From contig JAUJNC010000189.1 of the NCBI GenBank assembly GCA_030446525.1, positions 1 to 7,654 of the forward strand: a stretch of DNA of 7,654 bases, given 5' to 3'. A program made the position numbers and the translations under genes. The notes under the pieces are model-generated. The model saw nothing but the letters and a program-made list of their open reading frames with translations. It was not told the origin of the DNA and searched no databases. The stretch's first letter is position 1. Each line of letters opens with the position of its first letter. Positions 1 through 5,989 of the stretch are shown in pieces. The DNA comes from Armatimonadaceae bacterium. GTDB taxonomy: Bacteria; Armatimonadota; Armatimonadia; Armatimonadales; Armatimonadaceae.

Positions 1-134
1 ACGACAAGGCGCACGAGACGGAGATATCTGACCTTTCCTCTAGTTACCTTTACTTCTCTCTTACGATCTCGCCACCCGGCGTCGCGTCTTCGTCCTCAAC
101 AACGCCGACCCCTCCCCGGCCGGTGCGAATCCCG

Positions 135-159
135 CCACCGCTGCCGCATCCGGCGGTGG
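135..159 (+). repeat. Bulged stem-loop
   Basis: CCACC (135-139) pairs with GGTGG (155-159), and GCCG (143-146) pairs with CGGC (151-154) around a CATC loop. This makes nine base pairs interrupted by a 3-nt bulge on the 5' side. It lies five bases before the terminator-like hairpin, so the two may be parts of one structured 3' end. Its role is unknown. Confidence 0.4.
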
Positions 160-164
160 TTAGT

Positions 165-192
165 GCCGGGCGTCACAGGTCGCCGGCTTTTT
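165..192 (+). terminator. Probable rho-independent terminator (plus strand)
   Basis: GCCGGGCG (165-172) pairs with CGCCGGC (181-187), leaving one bulged G and an 8-nt loop, and TTTTT follows at 188-192. The U-tract is on the plus strand only, because the minus-strand side has no T-run. It therefore fits the end of a transcript entering from before the window and not the end of the minus-strand membrane-protein gene that finishes at 209. Confidence 0.6.
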
Positions 193-208
193 ATCGCGTT
201 TCGCCCGG

Positions 209-658
209 TCACGGCCGACCGGTGATCTCGGCCAGGTAACGACCTTCGTGCCGCACCATCCGCCGGAGCGCGTCGCTCACCCGTGCTTCCTGGCGCGCCG
301 TCCCCAGCACCAGCCCACCGTATAGGAGCAGCAGCCCGCAGCCGATCGGCACGGCCAGCCCGCGCAGGCCGCGCACGATGCCCACCGTGACGGGAACGCG
401 CACGATGCGGCTGGATAGGGCGAGTGCAGCCGTCAAGAGAAGCGGCACGGCCATAAGGAGACCGGCGGCGAGCACGGCTTGCGCCGCGTTACCGCCGAGA
501 ATCAGATCGACAAACGAGCCGATGAAGGTAGGCGACTGGGCACGCATCCGGCTGCCGCACCGGGCCATTGCCCGCCGGACCTGAAAGCCTTTCTCGACCT
601 CGCCAGCCTGTTCCGCCTCGACCGCCTTGTAGGTGGCGACGCGGTATAATGAAAACAT
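209..658 (-). CDS. Small integral membrane protein of unknown function
   Basis: I do not recognise the family. The 149-residue product has a basic, soluble N-terminal stretch of about 45 residues with several Arg. It then has a hydrophobic segment around residues 58-82 and a second around 98-119, and ends in a charged Arg-rich tail of about 28 residues, so a two-helix membrane protein is likely. Third codon positions are almost all G or C (18 of 20 in a sampled block, and 11 of 11 over the codons read between 644 and 614), which supports this strand and frame. The ATG at 658-656 is chosen because upstream codons lie entirely antisense to hemL. It lacks a Shine-Dalgarno sequence, and an alternative ATG at 568-566 would remove 30 residues. 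The gene is divergent from hemL, the two start codons overlap by two bases, and the hemL -10 box lies inside its first codons. Confidence 0.65.
   Translation of the reverse strand: MFSLYRVATYKAVEAEQAGEVEKGFQVRRAMARCGSRMRAQSPTFIGSFVDLILGGNAAQAVLAAGLLMAVPLLLTAALALSSRIVRVPVTVGIVRGLRGLAVPIGCGLLLLYGGLVLGTARQEARVSDALRRMVRHEGRYLAEITGRP
645..650 (+). promoter_or_regulatory. Consensus -10 box of a probable leaderless hemL promoter
   Basis: A perfect TATAAT ends six bases before the hemL ATG at 657. Transcription normally starts six to eight bases after the -10 box, so the mRNA would begin at or next to the start codon, giving a leaderless message. No Shine-Dalgarno sequence precedes the ATG, which agrees. 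No good -35 hexamer is seen at 16-18 bp; the closest TTG-type sequence (627-632) is only 12 bp away. Confidence 0.6.
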
Positions 659-1946
659 GCGAAAAGAAAAGAGCGAGGCGCTGTTCGCGGCGGCGCAGGC
701 GGTGATCCCGGGCGGCGTCAACTCGCCCGTACGCGCCTTCAAGAGCGTCGGCGGCGGGCCGATCTTTATGGAGCGGGGGGAGGGGCCGTACCTGTTCGAC
801 GTGGACGGCAACCGCTACCTGGATTTCGTCGGCTCGTGGGGCCCGCTCCTCTTCGGCCATGCGGAGCCAGGCATCCTCCGGGCCATCGCCGAGGCCGCGG
901 CGCGCGGCACGTCGTTCGGCGCGAGCACCGAAAACGAGGTGCGTTTCGCCGAGGAGATCGTGGCGGCGGTACCCTCGGTCGAGAAGGTGCGCCTGGTCAG
1001 CAGCGGGACCGAGGCGGCCATGAGCGCCATCCGCGTCGCGCGCGGCTTCACGGGGCGGGCCAGGGTGGTCAAGTTCGAGGGCTGCTACCACGGCCACTCC
1101 GACGCCTTGCTGAGCAAGGGGGGGAGCGGCTTGGCCACGCTCGGCCTGCCCGACTCGGCGGGCGTGCCCCCGAGCGTCACCGCCGACACGCTGACGCTTC
1201 CGTACAACGATCTGGACGCCGTGGCGGATCTGTTCGCGCGCGAGGGGGACGAGATCGCCTGCGTCGCCCTGGAGCCGGTCGCGGGGAACATGGGCTGCGT
1301 CGTTCCCCGGCCGGGCTATCTGGAAGGGTTGCGCGAGATCACGCGGCGGCACGGCGCTCTGCTGCTTTTCGACGAGGTGATGACCGGCTTTCGTCTGGCG
1401 TACGGCGGCGCGCAGGAGCGGTTCGGTGTCACACCCGACCTTACAGCGCTCGGCAAGATCATCGGCGGCGGCATGCCGCTCGCGGCCTACGGCGGGCGCG
1501 CCGACGTGATGGAGGTGGTCGCCCCGCTCGGCCCCGTCTACCAGGCCGGGACGCTGTCCGGCAACCCGCTCGCCGTGGCGGCGGGCCGCGCGATGCTGAA
1601 GCGCCTGCGCGAAGAGCCGCCCTACGACTACCTCGAAAAGGAGGTGTCGGCGCTCGCCGAAAGCTTCCGCGGGAGCGCGCGCGAGGCGGGCGTGCCGGTG
1701 ACGGTGAACCAGATCGGCTCGATGATCACCGTCTTCTTCACCGACCAGACTGTCGACGACTACGCGAGCGCCAAAACGTCCGACGCGGCGCGCTACGGGC
1801 GCTGGTTCTGGTCCTTGATGGAGCGCGGCGTGTACCTGCCCCCGTCGCAGTTCGAGGCGGCATTCGTCTCGGCGGCGTTCCGCCCCGACGACTTCGCGGC
1901 CGCCAAAGAGGCCGCCCGGCAGGCGTTCGCCGCTCTGAAGAGCTAA
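657..1946 (+). CDS. hemL: Glutamate-1-semialdehyde 2,1-aminomutase
   Basis: This is a PLP-dependent cytoplasmic enzyme that converts glutamate-1-semialdehyde to 5-aminolevulinate, the last step of the C5 route to tetrapyrroles (haem, cobalamin). The 429-residue length is normal for the family. Visible motifs are the N-terminal PGGVNSPVRAF, the cofactor phosphate-binding SSGTEAAM (115-122), YHGHSD, LFDEVMTGFR with the pyridine-binding Asp239, and GKIIGGGMPLAAYGG with the Schiff-base Lys267. QAGTLSGNPLA follows. The start at 657 is preferred to an in-frame GTG at 633 because HemL proteins begin close to this point and the extra eight codons would run through the TATAAT box. The aldo/keto reductase begins 21 bp downstream with no terminator between, so the two are probably co-transcribed. 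The partner gene hemA is not in the window. Confidence 0.97.
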   Translation: MRKEKSEALFAAAQAVIPGGVNSPVRAFKSVGGGPIFMERGEGPYLFDVDGNRYLDFVGSWGPLLFGHAEPGILRAIAEAAARGTSFGASTENEVRFAEEIVAAVPSVEKVRLVSSGTEAAMSAIRVARGFTGRARVVKFEGCYHGHSDALLSKGGSGLATLGLPDSAGVPPSVTADTLTLPYNDLDAVADLFAREGDEIACVALEPVAGNMGCVVPRPGYLEGLREITRRHGALLLFDEVMTGFRLAYGGAQERFGVTPDLTALGKIIGGGMPLAAYGGRADVMEVVAPLGPVYQAGTLSGNPLAVAAGRAMLKRLREEPPYDYLEKEVSALAESFRGSAREAGVPVTVNQIGSMITVFFTDQTVDDYASAKTSDAARYGRWFWSLMERGVYLPPSQFEAAFVSAAFRPDDFAAAKEAARQAFAALKS

Positions 1947-1967
1947 AAACCTGCCAGGGAGGAACGG

Positions 1968-2909
1968 ATGGAGCGTACGACACTGGGTAAGACGGGCCTC
2001 GAGGTCAGCGTGATGGGCCTGGGCTGTGGCGGGGCGAGCCGGCTGGGTCTGGCCGCGGGCAAGACCGAACAGGAGGCGGCGGGGATCGTGCGAAAGGCGC
2101 TCGCCCTGGGCGTCAACTTCATCGACACGGCCGAGGCGTACGGGACGGAGGCGGTCGTGGGCAAGGCGCTGGAGGGGACGCCGCGGGAGCAGGTCGTTCT
2201 GTCCACCAAGGTGGGTCCCCGGCGCAAAGATCATCTATTGACCGCCGCGGAGCTGAAGGAACGGGTCGCGGGGTGTCTGGACCGGCTCCGCACGGGTTAT
2301 GTCGATATCCTGCACCTGCACGGCGTGGCCGCGGGCGATTACTCCTATGTCGCCGCCGAGCTTGTCCCCGCGTTGGCCGGGCTGCGGGCGCAGGGCAAGA
2401 TCCGGTTCCTGGGCATCACCGAAGCGTTCGGCTCCGACCCGCAGCACACAATGCTGGCCCGCGCCCTCGAGGACGACCACTGGGACGTGGTCATGGCCGG
2501 GTTCAACCTCCTCAACCAGTCGGCGCGCGAGCGGTTGTTGACCAGAACGCTCCGAAACGGGACGGGTGTGCTCTGCATGTTCGCGGTGCGCCGCGCTCTG
2601 AGCAACCCGGAGACGCTCAAAACGCTGGTGCGCGACCTGGCGGGGCGGGGTCTTCTCGATGGGAGCGCGTTCGACCTCGATGACCCCCTCGGCTTCCTGC
2701 TCCGGGACGCCAGGGCGGCGAGCATCCCCGACGCCGCCTACCGGTTCTGCCGCTACGAGCCCGGCATCCACGTCGTGCTGTCGGGGACGGGGGATGCCGG
2801 GCATCTCGAAGACAACGCGGCGTCGCTTGGGCGCCCCCCGCTGCCGCAGGAAGTGGTCGAAAGGCTCAAACGGCTTTTCCAGGGGGTCGACTCGGTGTCG
2901 GGCAATTAG
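1968..2909 (+). CDS. Aldo/keto reductase
   Basis: This is a 313-residue NAD(P)H-dependent oxidoreductase of the AKR superfamily, a cytoplasmic TIM barrel that reduces aldehydes or ketones; the substrate is not predictable. The N-terminus RTTLGKTGLEVSVMGLGCGG is typical. The catalytic tetrad is complete: Asp53 and Tyr58 in FIDTAEAYG, Lys81 in STKVG, and His118 in DILHLHG. GKIRFLGITE and the late GIHVVLSGTGDAGHLEDN match the barrel and cofactor-binding parts of the family. The ATG is backed by a strong Shine-Dalgarno AGGGAGGA at 1956-1963. The gene follows hemL by 21 bp and probably shares its transcript. A functional tie to haem synthesis is not obvious. The stop codon lies inside the hairpin that starts at 2908. 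Confidence 0.93.
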   Translation: MERTTLGKTGLEVSVMGLGCGGASRLGLAAGKTEQEAAGIVRKALALGVNFIDTAEAYGTEAVVGKALEGTPREQVVLSTKVGPRRKDHLLTAAELKERVAGCLDRLRTGYVDILHLHGVAAGDYSYVAAELVPALAGLRAQGKIRFLGITEAFGSDPQHTMLARALEDDHWDVVMAGFNLLNQSARERLLTRTLRNGTGVLCMFAVRRALSNPETLKTLVRDLAGRGLLDGSAFDLDDPLGFLLRDARAASIPDAAYRFCRYEPGIHVVLSGTGDAGHLEDNAASLGRPPLPQEVVERLKRLFQGVDSVSGN

Positions 2910-2940
2910 GCCGCCGGGCGCTTTCAACGCCCTGCGGCCT
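2908..2940 (+). terminator. Strong hairpin overlapping the reductase stop codon, possible terminator without U-tract
   Basis: AGGCCGC (2908-2914) pairs with GCGGCCT (2934-2940), and GGGCG (2916-2920) pairs with CGCCC (2928-2932), around a 7-nt loop with a single C/T mismatch. That gives twelve pairs. No T-run follows, so it is not a classic intrinsic terminator. Its position exactly between the reductase gene and the next promoter suggests it ends the hemL transcript or protects its 3' end. Confidence 0.5.
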
Positions 2941-2948
2941 GCCGCGCC

Positions 2949-2977
2949 TTGACACCGGACGCGCCTTCTGCTACACT
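2949..2977 (+). promoter_or_regulatory. Near-consensus sigma70-type promoter, probably leaderless
   Basis: The -35 box TTGACA (2949-2954) is perfect, the spacer is exactly 17 bp, and the -10 box is TACACT (2972-2977). The ATG of the kinase homologue starts eight bases later at 2986, so the predicted transcription start falls at about 2984-2986, on or just before the start codon. There is no room for a ribosome binding site. This is the same arrangement as at hemL. It should drive the three-gene unit up to 5989. Confidence 0.8.
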
Positions 2978-2985
2978 GCCCGGTA

Positions 2986-3915
2986 ATGATTCTCGTGTTT
3001 GCGCCAAACCCGGCCCTGGAGCGCGTCGCCCTGGTCGAGCAGTTCCAGAGCGGCGAGCCGCAGAAGCCGATGCGCGTCGCCACGTACGCGGGCGGCGCCG
3101 GGCTGCGCGCCGCGAATGTGGCGCGGCTTCTGGGCGCGGACGTGCTGGCGTTAGGCTTCGTCGGCGGGCACCTGGGCGCGCTGTTGCGGGACTGCCTGGA
3201 CCGGCAAGACATCCCGCACGTCCTGGCGCCCATCGCGGCCGAGACGCGCGGGGACTTCCTTCTGCTGGATAAGGAACAGGGCGTGGTCACCGAGGTGCCG
3301 GAAGCGCCGCCGGCCTTCACCGAGGTGGAGAGGGATCGGCTCCTTGCCACGCTGGAGCGGCATCTGGCGGGCGCGTCCCTGCTGATCGCGGCCGATTCGC
3401 AGACGGACGGCGACCCGGTCCTGTTCGAGCGCGCTCTGGAAAGGGCGCGGGCCGCCGGCATCCCGGTGCTCGTCGACGTCAAAGGGCAGGCGCTCGACGT
3501 GGCCGTCGCGGGCGCGCCGTGGTTCGTCCGCATGAATCTCAAGACGTTCCAGCGCCGCACCGAACAGAGCCTGCAGTACGACTCGGCCATCATCGCCGAG
3601 GCGCGCGGCCTGGTGGCGCGGGGCGTGGAGCACGTGTGCGTCACCCTGGGCGAGGACGGCGCGCTGCTGATCACAAAGGAGGGGGCGTGGCGGGTCGCGC
3701 CCCCGGTCGTTTCTCGTTTCAACCCGACCGGCTCCGGGGAAACGCTCGTGGGGGCGGTGGCGGCCCACTGGGAGCGCGGGCGCGACGTTCTGGAGGCGGT
3801 GCGCTACGGCTGCGCCGCCGCGTCGGTGAACGTCACACACGATGAGCCGGGGCATGCCACGCCCGCCGAGGTGGCCGTGCTGCTTCCCAAGACGACCGTG
3901 GAGCGCGTGGCCTGA
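2986..3915 (+). CDS. PfkB-family (LacC/FruK-like) sugar kinase homologue with altered active site
   Basis: This 309-residue protein has the length and order of motifs of 1-phosphofructokinase and tagatose-6-phosphate kinase. NPALERV is at 8-14, AGGAGLRAANVARLLG at 35-50, VDVKG at 163-167, RMN at 182-184, VTLGEDGALL from 219, and the ATP-site NPTGSGET at 246-253. The fold is therefore well supported. Diagnostic residues differ from what I know of the family. NPALD has become NPALE (Glu12), GGKG has become GGAG (Ala38), DTSG has become DVKG, and KPN has become RMN. The catalytic Asp of the GSGD/GAGD anion hole is Glu252. It may be a kinase with another substrate, or a binding protein with little catalysis. 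The start is fixed by the promoter ending eight bases upstream. The next gene follows by 2 bp, indicating one operon. Confidence 0.85.
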   Translation: MILVFAPNPALERVALVEQFQSGEPQKPMRVATYAGGAGLRAANVARLLGADVLALGFVGGHLGALLRDCLDRQDIPHVLAPIAAETRGDFLLLDKEQGVVTEVPEAPPAFTEVERDRLLATLERHLAGASLLIAADSQTDGDPVLFERALERARAAGIPVLVDVKGQALDVAVAGAPWFVRMNLKTFQRRTEQSLQYDSAIIAEARGLVARGVEHVCVTLGEDGALLITKEGAWRVAPPVVSRFNPTGSGETLVGAVAAHWERGRDVLEAVRYGCAAASVNVTHDEPGHATPAEVAVLLPKTTVERVA

Positions 3916-3917
3916 CC

Positions 3918-4835
3918 GTGAAGCGCGTCGTCTCCGTTTCGCTCGGCTCCTCCAAGCGCGACTTCCGCGAGACCGCCGATTTCCTGGGCGAGACCTTCGA
4001 GATCGGGCGGGTCGGCACCGACGGCGACGCCGCCCGGTATCGCGCGCTGCTGCTCGAGCTGGACGGGAAGGTGGACGCGCTCTGCCTGGGCGGGTACGAC
4101 CGCTACCTGTGGTCCGGCGGCAGGCGCTACGAGTTTCGCGACGTGCGCCGGGCGATCGCGGGCGTGACCAGAACGCCGATCGTCGACGGCAGCGGCCTCA
4201 AAAACACGCTGGAGCGCGAAACCGTGCGCTGGCTCGCGGCGCGCGGCGTCGTGGACTTCGCGCGCAAAAAGACCCTGATGGTCGCCGGCGTGGACCGGTT
4301 CGGCATGGCCGAGGCCCTGGTCGAGCAGGGGGGCGAGGTCGTCTTCGGGGACCTGATGTTCTCGCTGGGCGTGCCGCTGCCCATCCGCTCCTGGCGTGCG
4401 CACCGCGCGCTGGCCGCTGTCTTGCTCCCCGTCGTCACCCAGCTCCCGTACGCGCTGCTGTACCCGACCGGCAAGAAGCAGGAACAGATCACGCCGCGCT
4501 GGGGGAGCCACTACGCCCGGGCCGACGTGATCGCCGGCGACTTCCACCTGATCCGCCGCCACCTGCCCCCCGCGGCCGGCTGCCCGCTCACGGGCAAGGT
4601 GGTACTCACCAACACCACCACCGCCGAGGACGTGGACGAGCTCGCCCGGCGCGGCGCTTCCCTGCTGGTAACGACGACCCCGCGTTTGGGCGGCCGCTCG
4701 CCGGGCACAAACGTCCTGGAAGGGGTGTTCGTCGCCCTGCACGGCGGCCGAACGCTCGCGCCGGAGGAGTACCTGGAAACGCTCCGGCGCCTCGCGTGGA
4801 CACCCGACGTACAGCGTTTGCAGGAAGGGGACTGA
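3918..4835 (+). CDS. Conserved-looking 305-residue protein, function unknown
   Basis: I cannot assign a function. I recall similar database entries labelled quinate 5-dehydrogenase, but I know of no experiment behind the name. The N-terminal half alternates beta-like and acidic helical stretches, with VDALCLGGYDRYL at 52-64 and IVDGSGLKNTLER at 88-100. MVAGVDRFGMAEAL (121-134) followed by VVFGDLMFSLGVP (141-153) looks like a beta-alpha-beta turn of a Rossmann-like domain. The C-terminal third holds a VVLTNTTT run and then a SLLVTTTPRLGGRSPGTN segment. There is no signal peptide. Residues near 157-185 are moderately hydrophobic but not a clear membrane helix. The GTG start lies 2 bp after the previous stop with only a distant GGAG upstream, so translational coupling is likely. 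The stop overlaps the next start by one base (TGATG). Confidence 0.85.
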   Translation: MKRVVSVSLGSSKRDFRETADFLGETFEIGRVGTDGDAARYRALLLELDGKVDALCLGGYDRYLWSGGRRYEFRDVRRAIAGVTRTPIVDGSGLKNTLERETVRWLAARGVVDFARKKTLMVAGVDRFGMAEALVEQGGEVVFGDLMFSLGVPLPIRSWRAHRALAAVLLPVVTQLPYALLYPTGKKQEQITPRWGSHYARADVIAGDFHLIRRHLPPAAGCPLTGKVVLTNTTTAEDVDELARRGASLLVTTTPRLGGRSPGTNVLEGVFVALHGGRTLAPEEYLETLRRLAWTPDVQRLQEGD

Positions 4836-5989
4836 TGCAGCGATTCGCTTTCGTGATTCATCCGATCGACGTGCGCCGAGACGTGGCCCGCAAATACCCC
4901 GTCGCCCAGTACCTGCCCGAGGTGGTCGTCGCGGCGGGGATCCGCCATATGTCGCCCCGCGTGGTGTCGCACATCACGGGCATACGTTCCGAGGGAACGG
5001 ACGCGGAGGCGGAGGGCTGGTTCATCGTCTGCCCGCTGACGCCCAAGCAGCTGCTCTCACTGCCCGTCGAGGCGGTCTACAAAAAGCTGATCCGGTGCGG
5101 CAGGATCGCCGAGGACCTGGGCGCCGGCATCCTGGGCCTGGGCGCGCTGACGTCGGTGGTCGGCGACGGGGGCGTCACCGTCGCCCGGAACCTCGACATC
5201 GCCGTGACCACGGGCAACTCGTACACCGTGGCGACCGCCGTGGAGGGGGCCAAGCGCGGCGCCCTGCTGATGGGCACGCCGATCGAGAGCTCGACGGTCG
5301 CCGTGGTCGGCGCGGCGGGGAGCATCGGGCGCACCTGCGCCATCCTGCTGGCGCGCGAGGCGGGGCGCCTCGTGCTGGTGGGCAGGAACCCGGACAAGCT
5401 CGAACCGCTCGCGCAGGAGCTAAGCGCCGTGACGGGCAAGCAGATCCTTGTCACCGGCGACATCGCCCTGGGCCTGCGTGACGCCGACCTGGTCGTCACC
5501 GTCACCTCGGCCGTGGACGCCGTGATCCAGCCGGAGCACCTCAAGCGCGGGGCGGTCGTCTGCGACGTCGCCCGGCCCCGTGACGTGTCGGTGCGCGTGG
5601 CCCGAGAGCGCAAGGACGTGCTGGTGATCGAGGGCGGCGTGGTGGCCGTGCCTGGCGACGTGGACTTCCACTTCTCGTTCGGCTTCCCGCCGCAGACCGC
5701 GTATGCGTGCATGTCCGAGACCATGATGCTCGCGCTCGACGGGCGCTACGAGTCCTTCACCCTGGGCAAGGAGGTTTCGGTCGCGCAGGCCGAAGAGACG
5801 CTGCGCATCGCGGATCGGCACGGCTTCCGCCTGGCCGGATTCCGCTCGTTCGAGCGCGCCGTGACCGACGAGACCATCGCGGCGGTACGCCGCGCGGCCG
5901 GCAGACCCTCTCCCACGTTCGGCGAGCGAAGGGAGGAGGCCGGCAGGGCGGCCCTTACCCCCTCTCCCAGTATGGGGAGGAGGGGATAG
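4835..5989 (+). CDS. Long-chain acyl-[acyl-carrier-protein] reductase homologue (AAR-like)
   Basis: The protein resembles cyanobacterial acyl-ACP reductase, which reduces fatty acyl-ACP to aldehyde through a cysteine thioester with NADPH. The dinucleotide-binding VVGAAGSIG has its glycine-rich turn at 159-165, and TTGNSYT (125-131) matches the family TTGNTHT. ACMSETMMLALDG contains Cys292, at the place of the cyanobacterial catalytic Cys in ACFAEAMLLEFEG. The N-terminus FAFVIHPIDVRRDVARKY also resembles AAR. The family is about 340 residues long. This one is 384, and residues from about 358 are encoded by palindromic repeats, so the tail is probably not functional. The ATG at 4835 has the ribosome binding site AGGAAGGGG (4822-4830). 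Other COG5322-type dehydrogenases remain possible, so the substrate is inferred. No aldehyde-deformylating oxygenase gene lies in the window. Confidence 0.82.
   Translation: MQRFAFVIHPIDVRRDVARKYPVAQYLPEVVVAAGIRHMSPRVVSHITGIRSEGTDAEAEGWFIVCPLTPKQLLSLPVEAVYKKLIRCGRIAEDLGAGILGLGALTSVVGDGGVTVARNLDIAVTTGNSYTVATAVEGAKRGALLMGTPIESSTVAVVGAAGSIGRTCAILLAREAGRLVLVGRNPDKLEPLAQELSAVTGKQILVTGDIALGLRDADLVVTVTSAVDAVIQPEHLKRGAVVCDVARPRDVSVRVARERKDVLVIEGGVVAVPGDVDFHFSFGFPPQTAYACMSETMMLALDGRYESFTLGKEVSVAQAEETLRIADRHGFRLAGFRSFERAVTDETIAAVRRAAGRPSPTFGERREEAGRAALTPSPSMGRRG
5906..5939. repeat. Palindromic CCCTCTCCC/GGGAGGAGG repeat, copy 1
   Basis: CCCTCTCCC (5906-5914) is opposed by GGGAGGAGG (5931-5939). An inner TTCG/CGAA inverted pair surrounds a short loop. 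The layout resembles the CCCTCTCCC-loop-GGGAGAGGG elements often found dispersed between genes in GC-rich genomes. It lies in frame inside the 3' end of the AAR-like gene. Confidence 0.6.

Larger units (their letters stand above)
1..208. other. Intergenic region with two hairpins, no convincing gene
   Basis: No credible protein is seen here. Two plus-strand frames stay open across the whole stretch, but their translations are Arg- or Pro/Ser-rich with no recognisable motif, as expected of non-coding GC-rich DNA. The first 70 bases are clearly lower in GC than the rest. From about 77 the sequence is rich in inverted repeats: CGGCGT (77-82) with ACGCCG (102-107), a bulged hairpin at 135-159, and a terminator-like hairpin at 165-187. 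The segment GGTGCGAATCC near 121-132 resembles both a tRNA T-arm and the conserved core of cobalamin riboswitches. Neither a cloverleaf nor the rest of a riboswitch can be assembled. It could be the 3' end of an RNA or of a transcript that begins outside the window. Confidence 0.5.

Noticed and set aside
100..142. Possible tRNA 3' half (T-arm-like GGTGCGAATCC)
   Set aside because: The T stem has a mismatch, position 55 would be G, and no anticodon or D arm can be folded upstream.
633..656. Upstream GTG start for hemL
   Set aside because: It would place the TATAAT box inside the coding region, has no ribosome binding site, and adds residues absent from typical HemL N-termini.
489..2234. Long 581-residue open frame on the minus strand across hemL
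   Set aside because: It lies antisense to the clearly identified hemL and aldo/keto reductase genes. The translation is Arg/His/Ala-rich with no motif, the usual mirror of high-GC coding DNA.
2235..3722. Long minus-strand open frame across the reductase and kinase genes
   Set aside because: It is antisense to two well-supported genes and crosses a strong promoter. The composition is Arg/Ser/Pro-rich and low in motif content.
3842..4834. Extension of the AAR-like frame upstream to 3842
   Set aside because: The frame is open but overlaps the entire 305-residue gene. The extra part is Arg/Pro-rich, while the ATG at 4835 has a good ribosome binding site and matches the family N-terminus.
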